Source of the DNA: Strongylocentrotus purpuratus
Lineage: Eukaryota > Echinodermata > Echinoidea > Camarodonta > Strongylocentrotidae
NCBI RefSeq assembly: GCF_000002235.5
Contig: NW_022145613.1
Location: 12,362,429-12,426,428 of the forward strand
Length of the DNA: 64,000 nt
Reading direction: 5' to 3'
Shown piece after piece: positions 24,562-37,329 of the stretch. A program made the translations under genes and the position numbers. The notes below the pieces were generated by a model that saw only the letters and a program-made list of their open reading frames with translations, had not been told where the DNA came from and did not search any database. The stretch's first letter is position 1. The number at the start of each line of letters is the position of its first letter.

Positions 24562-24608
24562 CGTCTGTACAGACGCATATCGCCAGGCGATATGCGTCTT
24601 AGAGACGC
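24562..24608. repeat. Cluster of perfect short palindromes
   Basis: CGTCTGTACAGACG (24562-24575) is followed directly by a 29-bp perfect inverted repeat centred on the A at 24585 (arms AGACGCATATCGCC) and by GCGTCT-TAG-AGACGC. Related palindromes occur at 31397-31525. Confidence 0.8.
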
Positions 24609-25609
24609 GTCTCGCCGCATTCCACCGGCGAAGTGCGTCTCCTAGATCGGCGATAATATTATGAGTCTGCGGTTGGCGAAAAGTGTCCACTCGATTTGTT
24701 AACTTTTATTTTCAGAAAAACCTTAAAACAAAAAGTTTGGCGTATTATTTTGTTGTTTTTATGTTCGAAGTGTTATGTTTTTATAATGGGGCGTTGCAAA
24801 AAATGTTAAGTTGCAATCGATTGCAAATAACTCATATTTTGCAACTATATCAAACGAAATCTCTGCATTAAAACAAAATGGCGAAATATTTTCAATAATT
24901 AATTTTAATGTCAGTATAACTTAAATGTCAATATATTTCTAATCATCCTCACTTGTTCACTGCACAGCCATTAATTTAAATCATTTAACATGTCTACATG
25001 CATATTCGGAATACGAGTCTGAATTCTTAGACTGGGCGCGCGGAAATGTACGTACGTCCAGGCCGCGCATATTTTGTTTACACAACTGTTATCAAGCCAG
25101 TTTAGTCAAGTATACTGTGCGAATGACTGGAGACAGAGTCTAGTCTGGATTGCTGGAGCTGTACATACTCGGGCGTGTAGCTAGCAGCGGTTGTGATTAG
25201 CCACATTAATTGTAGGCAGGGGCGGTGATCCCAGGGGGACGGGGGACACGTCCCCCCTGAAATCCGAAACAGTGCAAAAAATGAATAGCAAACACTGACT
25301 ACAGACTGCAACACACTTATAAGCTCTGGAGGGCCCAAGAGTACAGCGTTTAAACTAATAAAAATGCAAACAAATATTCTCGCTCGTGATCGCTATAGCA
25401 TCCCTATCCTTCAAAACATACAAGTAAATATTGAAGAAAATCTATATTCCATTGTTATCACGTAAGCACAGTTTACACTGTATATTTACAAGATTAAGAG
25501 TTATAGAAATAAATCAGTGCTAGTGTGCTACAAAAATGAATATTCCGCTTGCTCTTTTCAGTAAGGAGTAAAACAAGATATTAAGTGTATATATTTGCCA
25601 GGCTGATAA

Positions 25610-25775
25610 TTTAACATCGGTAGAGCAGTGGTCCTGTAATCCGGTGACCCGGGTTCGAAACCAAGTCAAGGCGCTAGTGCCCTTTTGGAAGGCATTATTC
25701 CTCATTACCTGGCCCCTCGGAGAGGACCTAAAGCCGTCGGCCGTCTGGTTGCTTACACAAAAAAAAACAAGCATT
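25610..25775 (+). mobile_element. tRNA-derived SINE
   Basis: GGTTCGAAACC at 25652-25662 is a pol III B box, preceded by GGTAGAGCAGTGG, an A-box-like word. The body has CCTCGGAGAGGACC and AAAGCCGTCGGCCGTC, and an A-run sits at 25760-25769. This resembles tRNA-type SINEs of echinoderms. It is absent from the homologous block at 27590-27742. Confidence 0.75.
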
Positions 25776-26765
25776 TATGCTTTCTTAGCAGTCAGGTAAA
25801 ATACCCGCCACCATGCTGATATTTGCCATTTCAACTCCCATAGCGATATCAATATACATGTATATGACAGAGGTCTAGAGTGGAAAATAGAAATCCCATC
25901 CATGCCCAAGTTTCATACTGATACTAAAATTTACCTCCTATTTACAACTGATATTTACAACCCTTCGGACTACCCACAAGTTACCAGCAAAGTAAAAGAG
26001 GTATATTCCTTGGTTTTATAATATAGTTTTGCTAAGGAAAGTAATTTTTTAATACAACAAAACTTCAAAAACCTGTGAGGGGGTAGTCAGTGCCATCCCC
26101 TTCGCCCCTCTCGTTCACAATGCTCCCTCGTCCCTCGCACTGGCGTACTGATGGGGGCTTGGGGCAGTTGCCCCCCCCCCCCAAAAAAAGAAGATTCAAA
26201 CGTATTTCTCACTTTTTTGTAAATTATACTGTTCTATTCGTTTATGGAAAATTCCCAAATTTACAGTCAGCCAAAAATATGCTTATTTAGAAGCCTACGT
26301 GTCAAGGCCCGCGGATCGGGGGGCTCGAGCCCCACCCCCCTCGCCTCCTCACTTTTTTGAAAAAGTGTCGCAATAATATGCCCGTCTGACCGTAATTAAA
26401 TACCTAGAATCCCTGAGCTTGCGGGGATCCACCCCTTGGGTCCTACAATGGACCCTATAAGGCGGGCCCCTGGATGCTTATCTGACCGTAATTAAATGCC
26501 TAAAACCCCCGAGCTTCCAGGGGCTCTGCTCTTGGACCCCACTGAGGGCCATAAGGAGGGCCCTTATATGCTCATTTGACCGTAATTTAATGCGTAAAAC
26601 CCCTGAGCTTTAGGGGCCCCTTGACCCCACGTCAATTAACGACCTGACAGTGTCACAAATAAGGTATCAAAATATGCTTATCTTACCGTAATTAAACGCC
26701 TAAAACCCCTGAGCTTCAGGGGGTCCACCCCTTGACCCCCTTTGGGGCTTTTCCCCCGGACCCCC

Positions 26766-27318
26766 AAGCAGTAAAGGCAATATAGTCTCAAACAAATCTA
26801 CACATTCAAGCTCACTCACACATGATATATTGCGACACTTTCAAGGCTACTTATTATTTCAATTTCATGTATATACAAACGGCGACAGTTTCAATATAAA
26901 ATGTAAGTTCTTCCCACTTAAATCATTGGTCTGGAAACAATTATTTGCCCATTGTTGCATATTGTATTACATTTTCACTAACGATGAATTTACATTGTTA
27001 TGCAATTTTCACGTTGCCAAGGTTTATTTAGGAGAATAGAAGATTGATATTGTTAAGTTGTTCGATAACATCACTCAATTCGATTTGATTGGAGATATAT
27101 CTCAGTAAAGGCTATATAGTCTCAAACGAATCTACACCATTAAACTTCAATCTCAATCACACGATATATTGCGACACTTTCAAGGCTACTTATTATTTCA
27201 AGTTCATGTATATACAAACGGCAACAGCTTCAATATTAAATGAAGTTCTTCTCACTTAAATAATCGGTCTGGAAACAATAATATTTGCCCATTGTTGTAT
27301 ATTATACAACATTTTCCA
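26766..27318. repeat. 335-bp tandem duplication
   Basis: CAGTAAAGGCAATATAGTCT at 26766 recurs at 27101, and the following ~215 bp (including CACTTTCAAGGCTACTTATT) are near identical. The second copy has small indels. Confidence 0.85.
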
Positions 27319-27996
27319 TAACATACATACATTTTTAGTCAGGACAGATTAGAAGATGCTTTAAAACATGCCCTATGGTTGAACTGTAACAGTTGTCTTC
27401 TAAAGTCTTCCATATATACATTTAAAGGAGGTCAATAATCATTATGAAGGTTGACACATCAATATATATTGTGCATACATGTAACAATTTGAAAATATTT
27501 TTTCTTTGGGGGGGGGGGGGGGGGGGGTGAGGGCGTGAGCAATTCAGAAAGGGACCGATGGAGCCCATGGACTGTGGCCTAAAATGGACGTTTACTAATA
27601 TCCTTCAAAATGTACGAGTAAATATTGTAGAAATATGTATTCTGTTGGTATCACGTAAACACAGTTTACATTGTATGTATACAAGATTAAGAGTTATAGA
27701 ATAAGATCTGTAGTACAAAAATGAATATTCAGCTTGCTCTTTTAAAAAGTCCCTTCCTGCCTACTTACTAACATTTACCTAATATATATTCACAACCCTT
27801 CGTAATGCACACTAGATACCGGCAAAGTAAAATTGAAGTGTGAAAAAAAGTATATTGCTTGTAATTTTTATACTATAGTTTTGCTAAAGAATGTAATTTT
27901 GTAATACAACAAACCTGTGAGGGGGTAGCATAGTATATAATAAGACTTATCATATAGCTCTATGGGGGTAGTCACTTTCGTCACCTCCACCCCGTT

Positions 27997-28498
27997 CACT
28001 GGCGTACTGATGGGGGGACCAGTAACCCCCCCCCCCCCAATAAAATCAAACATGGTTTATTTCTAATTTGATACCAGCAATTTACAAATGCTGCTAAAAT
28101 GGCATTATATTCCCCTGGAATCCCGGGGCTCTACCCCACTGGACCCTTCCGAGGGCCCTAAGGCGGCCCCTAGATGCTCATCCGTCTGATCGTAATTTCA
28201 TGCCTTAAAACCCTGAGATTCTGGGGGCGCCGCCCCTAGGCCTCACTCCAAATTAGTGATCTGCCAGTATCACAAATAAACCTTATCAAAATGCTCATCT
28301 GACCGTAATTAAATGCCTAAAGAACTCCTGAGCTTCATTGGGCTCCGCCCATGACTCCCGCCGGGGCTTTGCCCCTGGACCCCACGCCAATTTAAGCTTT
28401 TTGCTTCGCTCGCTTTGCTCTACCTGATCGTAAATACTTGAGCCCCCCCCCCCCACACCCACACACACACCCAAACGTTTCTGCTCATTACGCCACTG
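27997..28498. mobile_element. hAT-like MITE
   Basis: Begins CACTGGCGTACTGATGG and ends TTACGCCACTG, with poly-C runs next to both ends and two to three 112-bp-type units inside (28140-28400). A similar left end occurs at 26142. Confidence 0.55.
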
Positions 28499-28738
28499 GC
28501 CCCTCTTGCTCACTATGTTCCCTCGTCCCTCGCATTTCGTCCGTCCCCCCCCCCTGGTCATGAAAAGAAATCGCCGCCCCTGATTAAGATTGTAGAAGCC
28601 CTAATTGATTGGAGAGCCAGCCAGCTAGCTTAAATATATCCTCTTTTCTGTCGTCGTGTATTTCTTTGTTTTTCCTTTGATCTATCCTCTTCTCTTTCTT
28701 TATGGATTTCCCTGTTTTTCCTACTTCATATCCTCTCC

Positions 28739-28945
28739 TCCGCCCCCCCCCCCACTCCGGGTCGGAATGACCGCATGCATGTTACCAAAATGTCCGGTAA
28801 AGGGGTACTTTTCACGCACCAATTAAAGTCCGGCTCGTACATACACAAAATTGACTTTACACACCGGACTTAGGGGGTGTTTTCAAAAGGAGGGAACACG
28901 CATATGCGTACCCTAAATAACACTGAGTGGGGGGGGGGGGGGGGG
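28739..28945. mobile_element. C-rich-ended MITE with 8-bp duplication TCCTCTCC
   Basis: Perfect duplication TCCTCTCC at 28731-28738 and 28946-28953. The 207-bp element shares CACGCATATGCGTACCCTAA and the ACTCAGTG end with the 16129 element, in the opposite orientation. Confidence 0.85.
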
Positions 28946-29154
28946 TCCTCTCCACTCTCCTTATGTATTTCTTTGTTTTCCCTTTTCTATTATCTTGAAT
29001 TCCCTGGGTGTACGTGCTTTATACACATGTACCATATTGCTGCTGGTGATTGTAAGCGGTGTGCGTTGATGACTCTTTCACCAGAGCACTTCTAGGAATT
29101 TTTTTCGCAAAAATGGCCAAACAGTTGTGTAAGAAAAAATAAGCGCGTCCAGGC

Positions 29155-29547
29155 CGCGTCTTATTTTTTTGTACCACGGCGAGCCCAGATTCCAGTATGA
29201 ACTCAATTTCATACATAACAAGCTGCGAAAGCTTGCAAAGAGGTCACAAACAATTGGACTATTATTATATATTGCTTTGCCTCACTATTATAAAGGCAAA
29301 CAAACTAAATAAACTGAGATTCCAACCTTTACGTCAACTCCAAAGTTCTATTAGTAACACGCTATCTTTACCGATTGAGCTGACGATGAGTTGATGACAG
29401 ATTGATTTGTATAATTAGTATCACCCTATTAACCACCCTACCGGATTCCACGTGCGCATGCGCTGGTTTCCTATGCGAATGCGCATTCGCCGGTTTCCCT
29501 CGCGAGCTCAATCTGGGCTCGCCTTGGTACAAAAAAATAAGACGCGT
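29155..29547. mobile_element. Inverted-repeat element with 36-bp arms
   Basis: GCGTCTTATTTTTTTGTACC then ACGGCGAGCCCAGATT at 29156-29191 is repeated inverted at 29510-29546 with one mismatch. Both ends are flanked by GTCCAGGCC words, also seen at 25048-25056. The interior contains the 16-bp palindrome GCGAATGCGCATTCGC at 29475. Confidence 0.75.
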
Positions 29548-30099
29548 CCAGGCCAGGGCCAAAGCAGCTAGCTAGTAAATGTTAACCATGTGTTAGATCA
29601 TCATGGATGCTGTCAGGCAGTACTTGATCAGTGGGGTTTACCCTGACACTTTCTCCTAATTAAACCAGAAAAGATCATTAAGACGAAAGGCGGGCAATTT
29701 TCGAATAGGCAGCGACGGGATTAAGCTATTATAATATTCGAAAACATAAATGCAATAGTGGTCGTGAGGTAATGTTAACTAAAGAGGAACAGGACCGCAT
29801 CTTGCGTTGTCTTCATGTTGTCTTCACTATATGGGTCTTGTCTTTTTGTGCATGTTACGTGTCTTCAAAACAATTGTATCATCTAACTTGAAGTATAATA
29901 TAATGACTGGGCTTTCTGAGAGCAAGTTTGACCTGGCCGGGCCGGGGGCGGGGGGCGTAACATCTAGGCCACAGAAGGTCCATTCAACGCAAAAGTTTTA
30001 CTGGATAATCACTTGCGTTTAAATAATAACTCTACAAATTTGCTACACTACTGAATTATAATTCATGTAAATTTGGTATTCTATTTTTAAATATTCATT

Positions 30100-30103
<4 letters not shown>

Positions 30104-30140
<37 letters not shown>
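30104..30140. repeat. (GA)n(G)n tract
   Basis: A GA microsatellite runs straight into poly-G. The following GATACGAGAGGAAAGATAAA-like text recurs after the larger tract at 31100. Confidence 0.85.
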
Positions 30141-30960
30141 GTTGAGTACCGTATACGAGAGGAAAGATAAAAGGTGAGGAGAACCATGAAGGACAACCAC
30201 CCCGATGACAATTACCCCCCCCCCCGAAACTTTCATTATAGGGGAAGTCAGTCTCCACAAGACTCTTCACAAGTATACATGAAGTATTAGTGATAATCAA
30301 TACTATGGAAAACAACATTACACAAAATAATTGTATGATACTTTAAATATGAATATATTATATAGAACATAATAAATAATGAATTCGTGCATACTGGAAC
30401 ATTAAGAAAAGCGAAAATTATGCACGCTATATAATTAAAGGTATTACAAAGTTTTGGTATAGGGTCATGAGTTTGGTTCAAATTAACATATTGGAAGCAT
30501 ATGCGTTCCTACAATATACATTGATCGTTGTCGAGGTTGAAATCGAGTCTAAAGTTATGAAATTATAAATAATAAACTCTTTATGTTGTATAGCTCCCTC
30601 TCAAGGTCAAGATATTAATTTAGCTATGAAACGATGTTTCTTGACTGAAATCGACCGATTAGCTATTCTCGTTTGGAAATTATATATCTCAACTACATAT
30701 TCTGAGATTTTCATGGTCGTAGCTACGATTGTACGGCCATAGGCGCTATTTGAAATTTATCAAAATTTACCGGGAGCACCGGTAAATTTTTATATTCAAT
30801 GTTTCTCGAAAACAGAAGTGTTTTAGGGGCTAATTTTTTTAGTGCTTATAATACATCCACAGGGGCATCCAAATATATCAAAATTGTAAAGATTCACTAT
30901 CCACCCAATTTTCAAAATTTCCCAAAACTTTGTATTACCTTTAATAATATACATGTAAAG

Positions 30961-30961
30961 G

Positions 30962-30992
<31 letters not shown>

Positions 30993-31003
30993 GGGGGGGG
31001 GGG

Positions 31004-31035
<32 letters not shown>

Positions 31036-31036
31036 A
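30961..31036. repeat. (GA)n(G)n tract
   Basis: About 30 bp of GA repeats are followed by ~45 bp of nearly pure G, then by more GA-rich sequence to 31200. Open frames across it are low-complexity artefacts. Confidence 0.9.
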
Positions 31037-31396
31037 GTCGTAAATAGAGAGTGGAACAAGGAAAACAAAAGTGGTGGGGTAAACAGATGTGAGCACTGAT
31101 ACGAGAGGAAAGATAAAAGGTGAACAAAATAGAATCGGCAGTGAGAACGAGAGAAAGAGAGAGAGAGAGAGAAGATAAAAAGAAAGAGAGAAGAGTAATG
31201 GTATACTGACATAAAAATAGAGAAGGGAGAGCCCGAGAGGGATGAATGAAAAGATAGATGAAACTGGAGGAAGACCAGGGTTTGTGTGAGAGACCGTCAG
31301 CTAGCTGAGACTGGAGATATGCACACTTAAGTCGATTTGTAAGTTGTAGGACTGATTTCGCCAGTGGACTGATTTCGCCGTGATATATACGCGGCG

Positions 31397-31525
31397 ATAT
31401 GCGTCCGACCCATAGAGATATATACTTAATATCTCTATGGTCCGACCCAAGACACATATCGCCGAAGACGGACGCGTATCGCCAACCTATTTTCGGCGTT
31501 CTGTGTCTTAGGACACAGAACGCCA
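31397..31525. repeat. Perfect hairpins related to the 24562 cluster
   Basis: CCATAGAGATAT at 31410 pairs with ATATCTCTATGG at 31429, and GGCGTTCTGTGTC pairs with GACACAGAACGCC across a TTAG loop (31495-31524). GATATGCGTC is shared with 24562-24600. Confidence 0.75.
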
Positions 31526-31659
31526 CCCGGCCCGTGACACCGGGCTTCGTCGAGACATCGCCACTCACCACTCAGACAACGTCCGATTCCGTTCGCTGCC
31601 GCAGTCATTCGCCCTTGCCGTCGTGTTGTTGTCGCCTTTCGCGGGGTCTTTGCGGTTCC

Positions 31660-31975
31660 ATGACACATGCTCCGCCGACGATTGCTCCGCCGACATTTAC
31701 TCCGCAAAACGCGACAATTGCTCCGCGACATTTGCTCCGCGACAGTTGCTCCGCCGACAGTTGCTCCGCCGACATTTGCTCCGCCGACATTTGCTCCGCC
31801 GACAATTGCTCCGCCGACATTTGCTCCGCCGACAATTGCTCCGCCGACATTTGCTCCGCCGACAATTTCTCCGCCGACAATTGCTCCGCAAAACGCGACA
31901 ATTGCTCCGGTGACAAATGCTCCTCGAACGACAGTTGCTCCGCCGGCAATTGCTCCGCCGACATTTGCTCCGCTA
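31660..31975 (+). repeat. 15-bp minisatellite TTGCTCCGCCGACAW, array A
   Basis: About 20 units of TTGCTCCGCCGACAW with marker variants (CCGCAAAACGCGACA, CCTCGAACGACAGTT). The same variants in the same order occur inverted at 46976-47430, so the two arrays are copies of one ancestral block. As 15 is a multiple of 3, several frames stay open; these are not evidence of a protein. Confidence 0.9.
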
Positions 31976-32364
31976 AAAAAGTGCCCCGTAAAATACAAAG
32001 GCTACTACGACAATTAAATTGCTCTCTGATCCAAAAGTGCGGCCTCGTGGAAGACATGAATGCTCCTTTGGCAATTAGTGCAATAAATGCTCAACAGTTT
32101 TTTGCTATTCCCCATAATGTTTGATTAAAAAAAACATCAAGTTTTAGCTCCTTATGCAAGTTCTCCGGAGAAAGATAATTACTCCGCTCAAAATCTGTTT
32201 CATTTATTACTCATAAGCCGATCCAAAGCTCAAGGTTATCTCTCTCTCTCTCTCTCTTGCTCTTCCTTTTCCTTTTTATACCCTTTTCTTGTCTTCTTAG
32301 CTCTTTTCTTTCCTCTCGTACTATTAGTCTTCTTTCATTTTCATCACTTCTTCTTTTCTTCCCC

Positions 32365-34127
32365 GGGGGGGGGGGGGGGGTACCAGTGGCGGATCCAGGG
32401 GGGGGGGGGCATCCCGGGGGGCCCGGTCCCCCCTTGAGAAAAAAATCATGTAAAATCACGTGATTTTTACCTTTTTGGGGGGTTGGGCCCCCCCCCCCTG
32501 GCGCTCAAGGGGAGGGGGGGGGGGGGGGGTGCAAATTGAAATTTTTTTGAGGATCAAAACAAAAAAATGTGCTCACTACCCCCCCCCCCCCCCCCCCCCC
32601 CCCCTGAGCGAATTTTTGGCCGGCGCGTTTTTCAAATTTTCGGGAGTAAAAAAAAAAAAAAAATTGTGCTCTGTACCCCCCCCCCCCCCCCCCCCCCCCC
32701 CCACTGAGCGACTTTTCGGCCGGCGCGATTTTCAAATTTTCGGGAGCAAAAAAAAAAAAAGTTGGGCCCCCTCCCCTAAGAAATCCTGGATCCGCGCCTG
32801 GGGGGTACTCAGATTATAGTCGGACGGGGGTGTGCGGCTGAGACCTCCGAACCCATACCCACATCCAAGGGTCCTTTTGCTGAAATAGGTACCCATGTCT
32901 AAGGATTTTTTGTGAAAAATGGACCCATGTCTATAGGATTTCAAACGTCAAATGTTACATTTTTTAAACTGTAATAATACACTCCAGCAAAGCATATGGA
33001 GAGTCAATGCTAATGCATATTGACCTTTAGCACTTCACTACGCGTTAATAGGCAGCATTTAAATACATGAATAGTTAATACACTCATAACACAAAGATGC
33101 ACACAATCATGCCGATGCGGCTGATCGGCAAATTCGACAGTGGACTCACAATTTGATTTTTTAAATTATTCTTTCTAACATCGGAAAGTTAAAAAAATGT
33201 ATTTTACTGCTATTTAGATCTTATCGATTGTCACTAAAGTATAGATTTTTAGTGAAATTGGTTGAGTTTTATACAGTGATGTTTGAAATGTTGAGAATCA
33301 ATAGCACAGCTTTTGATACACAGCCAGGATAGTAATGCACCTATGTGTGTATTAATACAATGGCCAAAAAATTTGCAGTTTCTCGATAAAATTCTTTATT
33401 AGTAAACTGTACCATACAACATGTAGTTTACAAGTAGTTTACACACATAAAGATGAAAACACCATGCATCATAATTATACTGTGCTAGCACCTCTAGCAT
33501 CTGTTCTAATTGAAGGACTTTTCCTGTTTTAATTAACGTACCCGTACATACACGAGCTCTCAAGCATTGGCTATATAGCTCCCTGTTTGAGCCCCGCTGC
33601 TGCCCGGCTGCTGGACAGAGGGTACGCAGGGTATAGCTGATGATCATATCATTTTCAGCGTGCAAAGCGCTACAAGTTTCCGGGGGTACAACCCCTATAC
33701 GGGCGGATACCATACCTAGCGCGCATTATGCCATAATGAGTACCCGGTATAGAGCCCAAGGGGTCGTGATATATGTGGTACCCCGGGATCTAGTTGAGTT
33801 TACGAGGTCAGTGCGTACACCTCGTACACTGGAAATGCAATCAACCGAAGGATTCATTTATTTAGAGATGGGAGAGATTTAGGCATTTGCAATGTAGGAG
33901 AAAATCCCAAAATCCCGGAGAAAATGAGGGAGAAAAGAGGGGAAAGGAATAAACGAAAATAGGGACCCATGTCTAAGGATTTTTTTAATGAAAAGGGGAC
34001 CCATGTCTAAGGATTTTTTTTAATGAAAAGGGGACCCATGTCTAAGGATCTTTCCTGAAAAAGTCACCCTTCCGAGCGGCACATCCCCGCATACCCAATA
34101 TACGTGAGTACCCCCCCCCCCCCCGGG
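32365..34127. mobile_element. G-rich-ended element split by a later insertion
   Basis: TTTTCTTCCCC flanks both sides (32354-32364 and 34128-34138). The left end is a G-run plus TAC..TCAG, and the right end is its inverse TGAGTACCCCC. The left end is interrupted by the 32384-32800 element. Inside, GGACCCATGTCTAAGGATTT recurs at least four times (32900-32940 and 33960-34050). Confidence 0.65.
32384..32800. mobile_element. hAT-like MITE with 8-bp duplication GGGGGTAC
   Basis: Ends CAGTGGCGGATCCAGG and CCTGGATCCGCGCCTG are inverted. GGGGGTAC lies at 32376-32383 and again at 32801-32808. The 417-bp interior carries two tandem copies of a unit with a C-run of 26-28 and TGAGCGAMTTTTSGGCCGGC. TIR sequence and duplication length fit the hAT superfamily. 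Confidence 0.88.
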
Positions 34128-34309
34128 TTTTCTTCCCCTCTCGAGTTCTATTTCTCTCGTGAAATTGTAACGTAATGTAGTACATGTAGTACATTCTTGT
34201 TTAGAATAGTATTTTCAATAATATCCAGTCCGTTTTCTATAGGTTTCTTTCCTTCAGTTAAGTGTATGTAGCTTTACTATTATATATATATATATATACC
34301 CTTATAAAA

Positions 34310-34600
34310 AAGTACCATGGTAACCATGGTAAAAACCATGGTAAAACCATGGTACCAGCATGGTACCTGTGGTATTCGTCTCTAACCATGGTACTACCAT
34401 CAAAGAACCATGGTTTTACCATGGTTAAATGACAAGTACCATCGTATACCATGGTACTTCCAAATTTGTACCATGGTACTCTATGGTACCTGTGGTACTC
34501 GTCTCTAACCATGGTACTACCATGCAAGAACCATGGTATTACCACGGTTATATGACAAGTACCATGGTTTACCATGGTACTTCCGCATTTGTACATGGTA
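34310..34600. repeat. CCATGG/GGTACC array, left arm
   Basis: Palindromic words CCATGG and GGTACC recur roughly every 10-25 bp, with two ~120-bp higher-order copies separated by CTTCCAAATTTGTACC-type spacers. Confidence 0.85.
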
Positions 34601-35324
34601 CATTGTGGTACATAATTGGCAGTTGTATGTTTATAGGAGGTTATACATGTTTACATAAGTATTACATAGATAATAATACCTAATAATAGTATACAATAAC
34701 CTTTGTTAGTATACAATTAATGTGCAGGTATGAGTCGTTCGGTAGGAATCGTTTGCAATTTTTTAAAACAAAAACAACAACAAATTACCGAACGCATGAA
34801 ATCATTTTACCGGACGCATGAAATCAAATAACAAAACATATAAGAACTATAAAAATAAAAAAAATTAAGAATCATTAAGAACAAGATAGGAACAATTATG
34901 ATTAAAAAATACATATAAAAACAATTGTTAAACAAATAATTAGAAGAATCGTAAAAAACATGATTATTATGATTTTGTTATTTTATTATTAGAATTGTAG
35001 GGAAAAACTATATCGCGTGTATCCAGTAATTAAAATTATGTAATTTCATAGGCCTTTAGTTTTCTAAGATTTTTGTTTAATTGAAAAACTGACAATTAAA
35101 AAGTAGGCCTGGCTATACTGCTAGGAATCTGACTAAAATTTAATATATGCATTAATGCAGTTTAAGACTTTTTATTACAGGAAAACAGGAGTGGAAAAGT
35201 CAACTTTCATTTGGCCATTTATCAAATAGTGCGTAAATGTAGAAATTGTGCAACAGCTTGAAATATCATAAAGAAGGTCTGCACAAGTCAAGACTATTAT
35301 CTACAAGCCCCAACCCCACACAAC

Positions 35325-35560
35325 CAGCGCGTGTGCCGAGGATCGCTGTACATGCAGTGCAGTGTACGTGTATGCTGTGTACATGCTGTGCTGTGTACAT
35401 GCTGTGTATGCTGTGTATGCTGTGTACTGTACGTGCATGCATGCAGCTACAGCTACACAGCCATGCAAGGAGCAACCATTTTGTGTGCCGAGGATCGCTG
35501 TACATGCAGTGCAGTGTACGTGTATGCTGTACGTGTACATGCAGCAATATAGCTAGTACG
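35325..35560. repeat. Duplicated GTGCCGAGGATCGCTGTACA block
   Basis: GTGTGCCGAGGATCGCTGTA and about 45 bp more occur at 35331 and 35486, separated by an ATGCTGTGT minisatellite and CATGCATGCAG palindromes. Inside the CCATGG element. Confidence 0.8.
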
Positions 35561-37329
35561 TGTACTGTTCACAGTCCAGCTTCATGCCTCGTGTACATCT
35601 CAGTGTTTTAGATCTGCAAAATCATGCTGAATTCTGTTTTTCCCGGCTAATCTACAACAGTATGGGTAAGTTTAAGAATCATCTACTTTATTTACAATCT
35701 GTGCATAGATCTAGTCGATGTCTAGATAGTTAGTTATGACATTGTCAACTGGGACTTAAAATACCTTCGACAGGATAACAGTTAAGACTGAACATGTATG
35801 ATCCCATGTACGTAATTTGTTGTAGTATCTTGACGGGTTTATGGGGCATATCATTCAAACTTTCAAAGCAAAGTTTATCCATTTACATACACATTGTCAT
35901 TAACTCTACTGTTAGTATAAAGTGTCATATTGTTTGAAGGATTGAACGTTTTATTCTTTTTAGAAAATAAATAGAATACTGCATAAAAATCCAGCAAATT
36001 AACAAATTAAGCTAATCGATGTCATGTCTGCCTCTGCTCTGTGACTGCATGTGTGTTTTCATGTTGACAGTTGTTGATATTCATATTTGTTTTTTGTATT
36101 TAATTCAAAATTGTCTTTTTCTTAATTACAGATATAGATCTATACGCAACATGACAAATGAGTAGTTTCCATATCGACGTCGTTCTTTATCATCATCTTG
36201 ACCAAAACATCAACGCCACCATGATCACCATTTCTTCGTCGTTAACCTCCGTTTTGGCGTTTGAACTTGAAGTTTGTTGCGAACTCTAATAATGAATTTG
36301 GACGTTGGCAACATCGACTTTTGTTCTATCTTTGAACACCATCGACGTCGAACTTTGATTGAAGGTAAGAACCTCCTCTTTACCTTCTTCGTCTCTACGA
36401 TTTGCGTTTCGTCGTTTGCAAGTCTGATCCTGACTCCGGCTAATGATGAATTTATCGACTTTCGATCTGTCTTCGATCACCGTCGACGTCGGAACTCTAC
36501 ACCAAGTTTCACAGTGGACATACGCGCATCGCATCATGGACTTCGCATCCGATCGACATTGCAGACGCTTGGCTTTTATTCATCATTCATTTTTGAACTG
36601 TATTATGATTACCGACATCATCTATATCAAGTAGGCCTAGCTACCAATTGTTTCTTCAACCAAAATCGAGTACGACATCGTCGACGAATCTCGCACCTCC
36701 GCTGGAAGGACAGTTTGTAAATTGTACTATTGAATATGAGCGGCAGTCTTTCGCTATAGAAATAGACTAACCAATTTACTTATACTATTGCTGTGTGCTG
36801 AAAGTGTTTAGTGTCATATGCAATGTAACAAGCGGCAGTCTTTCGCTATATAAATAGACTTCAGTTTTCGACTGTAAATTGTTTTATATATTTTACGCGA
36901 GCTATATTTTAGCTCGTTTGAATAAACGCCCTTTATAAAAGTAAACATATTGTTTCCATTGTTTGATGTTTGATACGTCATATGATCATTTGACAATAAT
37001 GATCAACATTATTGTGATGTCTTTTGTTAACAGATCATGTTTGCAAGAGTAGTGGCTGAACTTGAGAAAATGGATAATTGTGCTGAAAGTGGACTTCATG
37101 CCAGCTCCTGTCATTTTTGTGTACTTTGCAGCTAGACCAGCATGTTCTTTCAAAGTAAAATGATCAAGGGCTGGCAGATATTATAAGGAATACTGTGCTG
37201 AAAGTGCTTAATTTAGGTAGTAGATTTGTAAATGATAACAAAAAATCAATCATGCAATGTAATCAATGCTTTCTTTTTATTAAGCTACATGCAGAATGGA
37301 AAGGCGACTGGGAAAGTGCAGTAACATTA

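Larger units (their letters stand above)
25217..28582. mobile_element. Composite region bounded by hAT-like ends
   Basis: Starts CAGGGGCGGTGATCCC and ends CGCCGCCCCTG. Inside are a SINE, two copies of a ~170-bp block (25379-25557 and 27590-27742), a 335-bp tandem duplication, 112-bp repeat units and a nested hAT-like element at 27997-28498. It may be one expanded element or several nested ones. No matching 8-bp duplication was found. Confidence 0.4.

Noticed and set aside
24562-24608. CRISPR-like repeat-spacer arrangement
   Set aside because: Adjacent palindromes without regular spacers, in an animal genome.
25618-25690. Possible functional tRNA gene
   Set aside because: B box is present but the cloverleaf cannot be closed and an A-tailed SINE body follows.
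31399-32124. Long open frames across the 15-bp arrays (also 46698-47518), reading CSADICSADN or APPTFAPP repeats
   Set aside because: A 15-bp period keeps all frames open in an array that occurs in inverted copies; no start context, no non-repeat domain.
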